The notes below the pieces were generated by a model. It was not told where the DNA came from, did not search any database, and worked only from the letters and a program-made list of their open reading frames with translations. From contig NZ_FYEW01000002.1 in assembly GCF_900187375.1 (NCBI RefSeq), positions 124,001 through 188,000 of the forward strand: a stretch of 64,000 nucleotides of DNA, written 5' to 3'. Origin of the DNA: Hymenobacter gelipurpurascens. GTDB lineage: Bacteria > Bacteroidota > Bacteroidia > Cytophagales > Hymenobacteraceae. The position numbers were made by a program, and so were the translations under genes. Every line of letters starts with the position of its first letter. The stretch's first letter is position 1. Below, in pieces: positions 35,309 to 43,485 of the stretch.

Positions 35309-36667
35309 TTGAAAAGCTTTTTCCTGACTTTACGCTTTTTCCTGGTGCTAGGCCTGTTGGTAGCGGGCTTCGTGGTGGCGTTTCTGGTGCCGGGGCTGCT
35401 GGTGCCGCTGCAGGTGCTGTTGGCGGCGCTGGTACTGCTCACGCTCATTGATGTGATGCTGCTGTACGTGCCGGGCCGGAGCCAGGGTAAACAGCCGGTT
35501 TTCGGGCGGCGTGTGCTCGGCGATAAGCTGGCCAATGGCTCCGACAACGACATTGCCCTCTACCTGGAGAATCACTACCGCTTTCCCATCATCACTGAAA
35601 CCATTGATGAGATTCCGCATCAGTTTCAGCGGCGCGATGTGCTGTTTCGGGTGGAAATTGCGAGCGGCGAAACACACGTAATACGATATCAGCTGCGGCC
35701 TACCAAGCGGGGCGAGTACCACTTTGGGGCCCTGAATGTGCTGGTGGCTTCGCCGCTAGGCCTGGTACGGCGGCGCTTCCGGTTTGAGCAGGACCAGACG
35801 GTGCCCGTGTACCCGTCGTTTCTGCAGATGCGACAATTCGAGCTGCTGGCCATCCATAACCGCCTCACCGATGTGGGTGTGAAGCGCATTCGGCGTGTAG
35901 GCCAGAGCATGGAGTTTGAGCAGCTGCGCCCCTACGTGCCCGGCGACGACTCGCGCAGCATCAACTGGAAGGCTACGGCCAGGCGCGCCACCACACCCGA
36001 AGCCGCGGACACCTTGGTAGTCAATCACTTTCAGGATGAGCGTGCCCAGCAGGTATACTGCCTGATTGATAAAGGCCGGGTGATGCGTATGCCTTTCGAT
36101 GGCCTGAGCCTGTTGGATTATGCCATCAATGCGACCCTGGTAGTCAGCAACATCGCCCTCATCAAGCACGACAAAGCTGGTCTACTCACTTTCGCCGAGA
36201 AAACCGGCCAGATAGTAGCCGCTGACCGGCGCAGCGGCCACTTAGGCAAGCTGCTGGAAGTGCTCTACAAGCAACGCACGAAATACCTCGAAACCGACTT
36301 TCAGGCCCTTTATACGCAAGTCCGGACGCATATCCGCCAGCGCAGCCTGCTGATTCTGTTCACCAATTTCGAGACGTTAAGCGCCATGCACCGCCAGCTG
36401 CCCTACCTGCGACGCCTGGCTAAATCGCACTTGCTATTGGTAGTGTTTTTTGAGAATACGGAGCTTCGGGAGTACCTGGAAACACCGGCGGCTTCTACTG
36501 AGGACGTGTACAACCAAACCATTGCTGAGAAATTCGCACAGGAGAAGCGGCAGATTGTGCTGGAGCTGAACCGCTACGGCATTCACGCCCTGCTTACGCC
36601 ACCTCAGCAACTCACGGCCAACACCATCAACAAGTACCTGGAGTTTAAAGCCCGCGGGCTTATTTAG
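35309..36667 (+). CDS. DUF58 (vWA-like) domain protein, MoxR partner
   Basis: This 452-residue protein has two adjacent hydrophobic segments at 6-28 and 32-52, then a domain with the DUF58 hallmark LRPYVPGDDSRSINWKATAR at about 206-225. The following region (235-420) is a vWA-like fold with QVYCLIDKGRVM in the place of the MIDAS DxSxS; the Ser pair is replaced, so metal binding is doubtful. DUF58 proteins are the regular partners of MoxR ATPases. The start is TTG at 35309, as no ATG precedes the membrane segment. It ends the locus. Confidence 0.93.
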   Translation: MKSFFLTLRFFLVLGLLVAGFVVAFLVPGLLVPLQVLLAALVLLTLIDVMLLYVPGRSQGKQPVFGRRVLGDKLANGSDNDIALYLENHYRFPIITETIDEIPHQFQRRDVLFRVEIASGETHVIRYQLRPTKRGEYHFGALNVLVASPLGLVRRRFRFEQDQTVPVYPSFLQMRQFELLAIHNRLTDVGVKRIRRVGQSMEFEQLRPYVPGDDSRSINWKATARRATTPEAADTLVVNHFQDERAQQVYCLIDKGRVMRMPFDGLSLLDYAINATLVVSNIALIKHDKAGLLTFAEKTGQIVAADRRSGHLGKLLEVLYKQRTKYLETDFQALYTQVRTHIRQRSLLILFTNFETLSAMHRQLPYLRRLAKSHLLLVVFFENTELREYLETPAASTEDVYNQTIAEKFAQEKRQIVLELNRYGIHALLTPPQQLTANTINKYLEFKARGLI

Positions 36668-36786
36668 GAGTACACGTGTTCCGCTGATAATGCAAGTCTC
36701 CTGCTAGGCCAGTCGTATGGTTCTCTGCGGCAGAAAGGCTTCTTTACGCTCCAGGATTAAGTAAAATACAAGGGCGCAAGGCCAGT

Positions 36787-38592
36787 TTAGTCACCATCGA
36801 AAGCTTCCAGCTTGGCATTATCAAACACCAGGTAGGCCGAGGTGCCGCGGTAGACGAACAGTATTGCTACGTTATCGAAAGCTTCCTCGGGCGGACGCAT
36901 ATAAAAGTGCAGCTCACGCGACCAGTTGGGCTCCAATGCGCGCTGAAAATGCACTGTGCGCTCTTTTACCATTTTTTTACCCAGCCGGAAACGCACCACA
37001 TACTGGCTCATGTGGCCTACACTCCACTCTGGCTGGCTGGTGCGGGCCAGGGCGCTAGCCCGCACCCACTCAAACTGCCCTGGGCGCGCGGGAATCACAT
37101 ATTCCTGACTGATAGGATGCTGCGCATTTAGCACCAAGGAGCAGTTACCCTCCAACGCTGGGGCGCCGCAGGCCTCAGGACTGCCGGGCTGCTCGAAGTC
37201 CTGTTGCCAGAGCACACGTTGGTTGCGCGGCGTACCCGAGAAATAGGAGTTAGTATCCAGCAGCAGCCGGGCTTCGAGGGGCACATCATAGCGGCCCAGA
37301 ATCCGCAGCCAGTAGGTGCGCGTCATCTCTCCTACAATCAGCAAACCGCCGCGGTGGGCCTGGTGCGTCAGCCACAGATTGTAGTAGCAGCCCAGTACAG
37401 CCAGCACCCCGTAGGCCACTGCCAGGCGTTTTTGGGCCAGAAGCCAGCGGAGGGCGGCCGCCATCGGCCAGGCCTGCACGGCATAACTCTGCACCATGGC
37501 CCGCTGGCCTAGGGAGCCGCCGTACGTCCAGACATCCCAGGCGAACGTCACGTAAATAAAGAGCACCAGAAAGATCAGCATGGCCCAAAAGGCCTCGGGT
37601 TGCTGCCGGCGCAAAAAGACAAAGCCCACCAGGGCCGTAAACAGCAACGGCGAGTACAGCAGCCACCCGCTTTTGAAGCTGAAAATGCCTTCCCACAAGT
37701 GCGGGCGCAGCCAGCTAAATCCCTGGTCTTGGTAGCTGTAAACTACCCAGTCGCCGCTTACATAGTGCCAGTACAAAGGCTGAATGCTGATAAGCGCGGC
37801 CGCCGCCAGCACGGCCGCCGTTAGGTGGCCTAGGTGCTGCTGCCAGAAGCCCAACCGCTCGCGCAAGGAAGCCCAGGCCGGACGCAGCCCCCACAGTATC
37901 GGTATGAGGGCGGCCAGTATTTCGGTGGGGCGCGTGAGCACCATCAAGCCCAGTACGGCCCCGATAGCCACGGCCCGGCCCAATCTAGGACGACGGTAGA
38001 AAGCGGGCGTTAGCAGCAGCAGGACCGCGTACCACAAAAACAGCCAGCTGTGCGTCATGGCGCCGCCCAGGGAGCTATAGTCCAGGTAGTTGGAACCGAG
38101 CACGAGTATCAGCAACGTGAGTACCGTAGGCCACTCTCCAAACCGGGGCAGCAACGCCCGCCGCACCAGCCACAAACTCAGCACTGCTACCGCCAGGCTG
38201 GCTAGTAGAATAGCCATCTGATAGGGCGCCGAAAAGCCATCGGCGGGGTAGCCAGCGGGGCCAGCTATGGCGTGGGCGGCAAGAAAGAAAGGCAGGTACT
38301 GTAGGGCCATTCCGGCTGGGTACTTCATCACGAAGTTGCCGCTTTCGGGGTGCCGGAATGCTTGGTAAAAATCGGGAGTGGGCGCGTACTTGCGCATCAT
38401 CTCCTCCCGAAAGCGCAGCTCCTTTACATCATGATGAATAAAAATTGCGGGCAGATATAGGTAGTAGCCCGATACATCCCAGCCTAAAACGCTGTTAGTA
38501 GCTTTCTCCTTCCAGCGAGGTATGTACCAGATGGATACTAGTGCAATAAAGAGTGAGCAAAACAGCCAGGCCAGGCGGGAGGGCGACTTCAT
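36787..38592 (-). CDS. polytopic membrane protein, possible GT-C glycosyltransferase
   Basis: From ATG 38592 (MKSPSRLAWLF) this is a 601-residue protein with about eleven hydrophobic segments in the first 430 residues and a soluble C-terminal domain of some 150 residues with beta-rich character. The first loop contains GWDVSGYYLYLPA and later FVMKYPAGMALQY, positions where GT-C (PMT/ArnT-like) lipid-linked sugar transferases carry acidic catalytic residues. That makes a mannosyl- or glycosyl-transferase role possible, but I see no decisive motif. The frame is open for 63 codons further upstream, but that part is basic, non-membrane and overlaps the divergent gene's leader. It stands alone, divergent from the GH20 gene. 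Confidence 0.75.
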   Translation of the reverse strand: MKSPSRLAWLFCSLFIALVSIWYIPRWKEKATNSVLGWDVSGYYLYLPAIFIHHDVKELRFREEMMRKYAPTPDFYQAFRHPESGNFVMKYPAGMALQYLPFFLAAHAIAGPAGYPADGFSAPYQMAILLASLAVAVLSLWLVRRALLPRFGEWPTVLTLLILVLGSNYLDYSSLGGAMTHSWLFLWYAVLLLLTPAFYRRPRLGRAVAIGAVLGLMVLTRPTEILAALIPILWGLRPAWASLRERLGFWQQHLGHLTAAVLAAAALISIQPLYWHYVSGDWVVYSYQDQGFSWLRPHLWEGIFSFKSGWLLYSPLLFTALVGFVFLRRQQPEAFWAMLIFLVLFIYVTFAWDVWTYGGSLGQRAMVQSYAVQAWPMAAALRWLLAQKRLAVAYGVLAVLGCYYNLWLTHQAHRGGLLIVGEMTRTYWLRILGRYDVPLEARLLLDTNSYFSGTPRNQRVLWQQDFEQPGSPEACGAPALEGNCSLVLNAQHPISQEYVIPARPGQFEWVRASALARTSQPEWSVGHMSQYVVRFRLGKKMVKERTVHFQRALEPNWSRELHFYMRPPEEAFDNVAILFVYRGTSAYLVFDNAKLEAFDGD

Positions 38593-38712
38593 GCAGGGGA
38601 ACCAGAGAGAAGTAGGAATAGGCCTACGGGGCTGCAAAATGAGAAAAAAAGCCACGCATTCCTGGTCCGGCCCAATGCTTGTGTACTTTCGGGCAACTAC
38701 CTGCCCTTGCTT

Positions 38713-40830
38713 ATGCCTTCTTTCCTGCGCCTGCGTCCGGTTTTTCTGTTTCTGACCCTTCTTTGTTCTGCTTCTCTGCAAGCCCAGCCCACCGATACGC
38801 GCGCTTTACTGCCCGTACCCGTGCAGGTGGCTTGGGGCAAGGGCAGCTACTTAGTGAAGCAGAGCTTTACCTGGCAGGTAGCCACGCCCGCTCCTGGCCC
38901 ACCTTCGGGCGCCGCCGATTCGGCTGTGACGGAAGCCGTAGGCCACTTCCTGCTGCCGGCGCTATCGGCTACGCCGCTTTCGGAAGAACAGATTCGCAAA
39001 GCCCGGCTCAGCTCCCAGGTGCCTTCCGCAAACCTGACCATTCAGTATGGCCGTGCTGGCCGCTTACTGGCCTACGGCGATGATGAATCGTACTCCTTGC
39101 GTGTGACGCCTATGGGAGTGGCCCTGAATGCACCCACTCACTTGGGCGTGCTGCGCGGGCTGGCTACGCTGAGGCAGCTGGTGATGAAGGAAAAGAAGTC
39201 TATTTCGCTGCCTGAGGTGGATATCACCGACTCGCCACGCTTTGCCTGGCGCGGGCTGCTGATGGATGCGGCCCGTCACTTTATGCCCGTGGCCACCGTC
39301 AAGCGCAACCTAGATGGCATGTGGGCCACCAAGCTTAACGTACTGCACTGGCATTTATCAGACGACCAGGGCTTCCGGGTGGAAAGCTTTGCTCTGCCGC
39401 GCCTGCACCAGATGGGTAGCCAGGGACAGTTCTATACCCAGGCTCAGGTGCGCGAAATACTGGCCTACGCCGCCCGCCGCGGCATTCGGGTGGTTCCCGA
39501 GTTCGATATGCCCGGCCACACCACCGCCTGGCTGCCCGGCTACCCCGAGCTGGCCTCCAACGACTCTACCTATGGCGTGTCGCCGCGCTGGGGCGTGCTC
39601 AACATCGCCATCGACCCAACCAAGGAAACCACCTATCAACTGCTGGATAAGCTGCTGGCTGAAATGACGGCTTTGTTTCCCGACCCGTATTTCCACATCG
39701 GGGGCGACGAAAACGACGGCCGCCAGTGGAAGCGCAACCCGCGCATTGTGCAGTTCATGCGCGACAACAAGATGGTGACCGACAAGGGTCAGCCCGATAA
39801 GCATGCCCTGCAGATGTACTTCAACCGCCGCATTTTGCAGCTGGTGACGCGCTACAACAAGAAAATGGTGGGTTGGGACGAGATTCTCGGCCCCGGCCTG
39901 CCGACCGATGCCGTCATTCAGAGCTGGCGAGGACGCAAGGGGCTGTACGAGGCGGCCAAAGCAGGGCACCCCACCATCCTCTCCAACGGGTACTACATCG
40001 ACCTGAACTATAGTGCTGCTACCCACTACGCCGTTGATCCGCTGCCCCAGGATGCGCCCCTCACGCCGGAACAAAAGAAGCTGGTGCTGGGCGGCGAGGC
40101 TACTATGTGGGCTGAATTTGCCGATTCCGTTATCGTCGATTCCCGGATCTGGCCCCGTGCGGCAGCCATTGCGGAGCGCCTCTGGAGCCCCGCCACCGTC
40201 ACGAATGTACCGGATATGTACCGCCGACTGGCATTGTTCAGCAACGAGCTGGAGACGCTAGGCCTACAGCACCGCAAGGCGCCGGAGCAGATCCTGGCGC
40301 AGTTGGCCCAGGGTAAGTCAGTAGCGCCGCTGCGCACATTGGCCAGCGTGCTCGAACCGGTAAAAGAGTATAAGCGCCACTTCCAGGGCTTCAAATACAC
40401 CACCGCAACGCCACTCAACCGATTGGTAGATGCGGCCCCTTCGGAGTCAGATGCGGCCCGCGAGTTTGGGGTGGCGCTAGATGCCCTGCTGGCGCGCCGC
40501 ATGGCAAGTAAGTTTCCGAACGACGCAGAGACGCGTACTGGCCTAGCGGCTCTGCGCGCTACGCTGCTGCGCTGGCAGGCGAATGATGTGCTGGTACAAC
40601 CCGTTCTCGCCGCCAACCCTACGCTCACCGAATACGCGCCTTTATCAGGGCAGCTGAAAGCCCTGGCTACTCTATCATTGGAGCGCCTGACGCTGCTGGA
40701 AAAAGGCCAGGCGCCTTCCGCTTCCGCGCAGGCGGCGGCCCTCAAACAGTTGGATGCCGCGAAGGCGCCGGCCGGCCAAACGGAGCTGGCCATCGTCCCG
40801 GCAGTGCGCAGGCTCGTAGAAGCCAAGTAA
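38713..40830 (+). CDS. beta-N-acetylhexosaminidase, GH20
   Basis: This 705-residue exported glycoside hydrolase has a signal peptide at about 1-24 (SASLQAQ). Residues 30-160 form the GH20b domain and 172-510 the TIM-barrel GH20 catalytic domain. It has FAWRGLLMDAARHF (178-190), LHWHLSDDQGFR (211-222), VPEFDMPGHT (261-270), and the catalytic pair Asp332-Glu333 in HIGGDEND. The mechanism is substrate-assisted, releasing terminal GlcNAc or GalNAc from chitin, murein or glycans. The C-terminal 190 residues are helical and of unknown role. It is periplasmic or at the outer membrane. The ATG at 38713 follows a near-cognate TTG at 38707. A lipoprotein gene follows 20 bp downstream. Confidence 0.95.
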   Translation: MPSFLRLRPVFLFLTLLCSASLQAQPTDTRALLPVPVQVAWGKGSYLVKQSFTWQVATPAPGPPSGAADSAVTEAVGHFLLPALSATPLSEEQIRKARLSSQVPSANLTIQYGRAGRLLAYGDDESYSLRVTPMGVALNAPTHLGVLRGLATLRQLVMKEKKSISLPEVDITDSPRFAWRGLLMDAARHFMPVATVKRNLDGMWATKLNVLHWHLSDDQGFRVESFALPRLHQMGSQGQFYTQAQVREILAYAARRGIRVVPEFDMPGHTTAWLPGYPELASNDSTYGVSPRWGVLNIAIDPTKETTYQLLDKLLAEMTALFPDPYFHIGGDENDGRQWKRNPRIVQFMRDNKMVTDKGQPDKHALQMYFNRRILQLVTRYNKKMVGWDEILGPGLPTDAVIQSWRGRKGLYEAAKAGHPTILSNGYYIDLNYSAATHYAVDPLPQDAPLTPEQKKLVLGGEATMWAEFADSVIVDSRIWPRAAAIAERLWSPATVTNVPDMYRRLALFSNELETLGLQHRKAPEQILAQLAQGKSVAPLRTLASVLEPVKEYKRHFQGFKYTTATPLNRLVDAAPSESDAAREFGVALDALLARRMASKFPNDAETRTGLAALRATLLRWQANDVLVQPVLAANPTLTEYAPLSGQLKALATLSLERLTLLEKGQAPSASAQAAALKQLDAAKAPAGQTELAIVPAVRRLVEAK

Positions 40831-40850
40831 CGCACCTATTCTCCCCCGCT

Positions 40851-41717
40851 ATGAAACGCTCCTGCCTGGCCGCCTTGCTGCTACTGGCCGCCTGCCAACG
40901 CCCACAGCCTGAAGCTGCTGACCCCACTCGCACCGGCGAAAGCACCGAGCCTGCCCTTAGTGCTGCCGGGGCGGCTACGTTGCAGCGTGTGGGCCCTTTT
41001 CTACGGGGAGTATGGGTAAAATCAGCTTATCTGGAAGCTGTAGCTCGTAGCAAGTCACCTATTAAGGCTGCCGATCAGCTTACGGATGTAGTTGCCCTGT
41101 CTATTGATCCTGGAAAAGCCGCCGGTGACAGCCTTCGCGTAGAGGCCAACATCAATAACCACGAGGGCACCTCTTTTCAGGCTCTTCTGCGGGCGGGCCG
41201 CCAGACTACCTCACTTCCTACCAACTGGCCCGATTATCAGCAGCCGGCTAATTTCCATGAGCTAAGCTACCATCTCACACCCACCGATACGTTTCTGTTG
41301 CTCAACAAGTACAACCCTCAGAAGCGCCTGATACAGTCGGTGCGGTACACGCGCATTCCAGGCGTCCCGCAGACGGCTACGGCCGCTTCAGATGGCCTGC
41401 AGCGCGTGGTAAACCGGCAGCTGCTGGCCGGTACTTACACCGCTACCGATGCCAAGGGCAGTAAAAAGCAGGTGCAGTTTTCTCCTGCCGGCCAGGTAGA
41501 TGGCCTGGACGGATTCCGCCAGTACTACATTGCCACCGACTTCGTGGTAACTGTGGAAAACAACCTCGATAACCTGATTTTCGACCTCGGTACGAAGCGG
41601 CAGCAGGATTTCGTGTACACCATCAGCCGAGACACGGTGCGGCTCTACCAGGCTCGCGTGCAGGACCCCGATCTACTGCGTGGTCCGCTGCAGTACACGC
41701 TCGTTCGGGTCCGTTAG
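40851..41717 (+). CDS. hypothetical lipoprotein, 288 aa
   Basis: The signal peptide MKRSCLAALLLLAAC ends in the lipobox LAAC with Cys15. Mature residues 30-65 are Ala/Thr-rich. The rest forms two beta-rich halves: residues about 80-150, with DPGKAAGDSLRVEANI, and about 180-285, with LLAGTYTATDAKG and FSPAGQVDGLDGF. The second half resembles a lipocalin-like small beta-barrel. No family is recognised. It lies 20 bp behind the GH20 gene in the same direction and shares its terminator at 41782, so it is probably co-transcribed with it. Confidence 0.82.
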   Translation: MKRSCLAALLLLAACQRPQPEAADPTRTGESTEPALSAAGAATLQRVGPFLRGVWVKSAYLEAVARSKSPIKAADQLTDVVALSIDPGKAAGDSLRVEANINNHEGTSFQALLRAGRQTTSLPTNWPDYQQPANFHELSYHLTPTDTFLLLNKYNPQKRLIQSVRYTRIPGVPQTATAASDGLQRVVNRQLLAGTYTATDAKGSKKQVQFSPAGQVDGLDGFRQYYIATDFVVTVENNLDNLIFDLGTKRQQDFVYTISRDTVRLYQARVQDPDLLRGPLQYTLVRVR

Positions 41718-41781
41718 CCGGCAGCAAGCGCTGGGCCCTAGGCCTATTTTCCTATTCCTTGCTGGCCTACGTAGCTTCCTG

Positions 41782-41811
41782 AGCCCACGGCTTGCCGCCG
41801 TGGGCTTTTTG
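41782..41811 (+). terminator. Rho-independent terminator after the GH20-lipoprotein unit
   Basis: AGCCCACGGC and GCCGTGGGCT form a perfect 10-bp stem with a 5-nt loop, followed by TTTTTGC. Confidence 0.9.
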
Positions 41812-42359
41812 CTGTGCTCAACACTCTGTATTCCTATCCGCTTTGCCTGGGCAACTAGGTAGCACCGGCTAGGCCTGTGTGCCCAAAAATCCGGCGGATA
41901 TCCTGCCCATGAATTTGGACCAAGGCAGAACGCATGCACTGGTACCGGAGAAGCTCAGCCATTCAGAATCTTCATAATTCACGTAGCACGCACCCAGGTT
42001 AGAGAGGCGCTGAGAGCCAAAAACGCTCCGGAATGCGGCAGATGCAAGCAATGCTTTTGTGGGCAGATACTTGGTTCCTTCATAACGTCTTCATTTGGCG
42101 ACGCTTGTTTTGTGCTCAATAAGTACATCACACAGGCTATGCGGCACCCGTTGTTTCCCTTGATTTTGCTCCCCCAAACTGAAGTAGGCCCCAGCACACG
42201 AGCTGGCATTCATAGGCCCGTTGCCTGAGCAAATTCAACCACGTGGTTAGCCGATTTCCTTGGCTTTAGCGCGTGAATCCGGCCGCTAGTGGCCTACAAC
42301 AGGCCTAGGCCAGTGCTCCTGGTTAGCTAACTCCTCCCAGACTCATCACCATTACTCAT
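41812..42359. other. 548-bp gap without a convincing gene
   Basis: Short frames exist on the minus strand (76 and 60 codons) but show no start context, domain or coding bias I trust. The stretch contains the perfect palindrome AACCACGTGGTT (42237-42248) and a dense group of motif copies at 42288-42313. It probably holds the regulatory region of the efflux operon and perhaps decayed sequence. Confidence 0.5.
42237..42248. promoter_or_regulatory. 12-bp palindrome AACCACGTGGTT, possible operator
   Basis: A perfect dyad lies 111 bp upstream of the efflux adaptor ATG. The length and position suit a repressor or activator binding site. No regulator gene is adjacent. Confidence 0.35.
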
Positions 42360-43448
42360 ATGAAAAGAAGGTTCCTGCTCATGTTCATGGGCATCGGTCT
42401 CCTGTACGGCGGTACAGGCTGCGCAGAAAAACACGTGGAAAAAGAAGAGGCCACCAAATTTCTGGTTACCAGCCCTCTGCAGAAAGACACGACCATCACC
42501 AAAGAGTATGTGTCGCAGATCCATGCCTACCAGCACATTGAGGTGCGGGCGCTGGAAAAGGGCTACCTGCAGAAGATTTATGTAGATGAAGGCCAGCACG
42601 TGCAGCAGGGGCAGCTGATGTTTCAGATTATGCCCATGGTGTACAAAGCCGAGCTGCAGAAATCGAAAGCCGAAGCCAACTACGTGAGCCTGGAGTACCA
42701 GAACACCAAGCAGTTGGCTGATAAGAATGTGGTATCGAAAAACGAGCTGGCGCTGGCCCAGGCCAAGCTGGATAAGGCCAACGCCGAGGTAGGCCTGGCC
42801 AAAACACACCTCGACTTCACCACCATCAAGGCGCCCTTCAGCGGCATCATGGACCATTTCCAGGCCCGGTTGGGTAGCCTCGTGGATGAGGGTGACCTGC
42901 TGACTACGCTCTCCGACAACAGCAAAATGTGGGTGTACTTCAACGTTCCCGAGGCCGAGTACCTGGCCTACAAAGCCCACGCCCGCACCAAAGACGAGAC
43001 GAAAGTGAAGCTGATGATGGCCAACAACGAGGTATTTAAATACCCCGGCGTGGTACAGACTATTGAGGCCGACTTCAACAACGAAACCGGCAACATCGCC
43101 TTCCGGGCCACTTTCCCCAACCCCGACGGGCTGCTGCGCAACGGCGAAACCGGCTCGGTTCTGATGACGGTGCCGCTGAAGAACGCCGTGATTATCCCAC
43201 AGAAAGCCACTTTCGAAGTACTCGAAAAGAAGTTTGTGTACGTGGTAGACGCCAAGAACAAGGTGCACCAGACCGAGGTCACCGTGGCCTCCGAAATGCC
43301 CGACCTCTACATCATTTCGGCCGGTCTCAAAGCCACCGACAAAATCATGCTCGAAGGCATCCGCAAGGTGAAGGAAGGTGACAAGATCAGCTTCACCTAC
43401 GAGGAGCCGAAGACCGTGATTTCGCATCTGAAAGTGTACTCCGAATAG
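42360..43448 (+). CDS. RND efflux periplasmic adaptor (membrane fusion lipoprotein)
   Basis: This is a 362-residue HlyD/AcrA-type adaptor. The lipobox YGGTGC (Cys about 21) anchors it in the membrane. Residues 45-95 are the first half of the lipoyl domain (VEVRALEKGYLQKIYVDEGQ, with the characteristic VDEGQHVQQGQLMFQI). Residues 95-145 form an alpha-helical hairpin (ALAQAKLDKANAEVG), then FTTIKAPFSGIMD closes the lipoyl domain. A beta-barrel and a membrane-proximal domain follow. It links the RND pump to the outer-membrane channel and is the first gene of a three-gene operon. A 381-codon frame on the opposite strand is its antisense shadow. Confidence 0.95.
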   Translation: MKRRFLLMFMGIGLLYGGTGCAEKHVEKEEATKFLVTSPLQKDTTITKEYVSQIHAYQHIEVRALEKGYLQKIYVDEGQHVQQGQLMFQIMPMVYKAELQKSKAEANYVSLEYQNTKQLADKNVVSKNELALAQAKLDKANAEVGLAKTHLDFTTIKAPFSGIMDHFQARLGSLVDEGDLLTTLSDNSKMWVYFNVPEAEYLAYKAHARTKDETKVKLMMANNEVFKYPGVVQTIEADFNNETGNIAFRATFPNPDGLLRNGETGSVLMTVPLKNAVIIPQKATFEVLEKKFVYVVDAKNKVHQTEVTVASEMPDLYIISAGLKATDKIMLEGIRKVKEGDKISFTYEEPKTVISHLKVYSE

Positions 43449-43485
43449 AATTTGGTACACCATCATCGCCACGAACAGCTAGATC

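Noticed and set aside
28874..36667. MoxR locus as an anti-phage defence island
   Set aside because: No nuclease, toxin, cyclase or reverse transcriptase is present, and the flanks are housekeeping. The gene set fits an envelope-related conserved locus better.
41812..42359. Short minus-strand frames in the gap before the efflux operon as genes
   Set aside because: They have no domain, signal, start context or convincing codon bias.
42327..43472. 381-codon minus-strand frame, longer than the gene it overlaps
   Set aside because: The plus strand encodes a complete HlyD-type adaptor with lipobox and lipoyl motifs in operon with the pump. The antisense product has no signal or domain and only follows from GC-rich codon bias.
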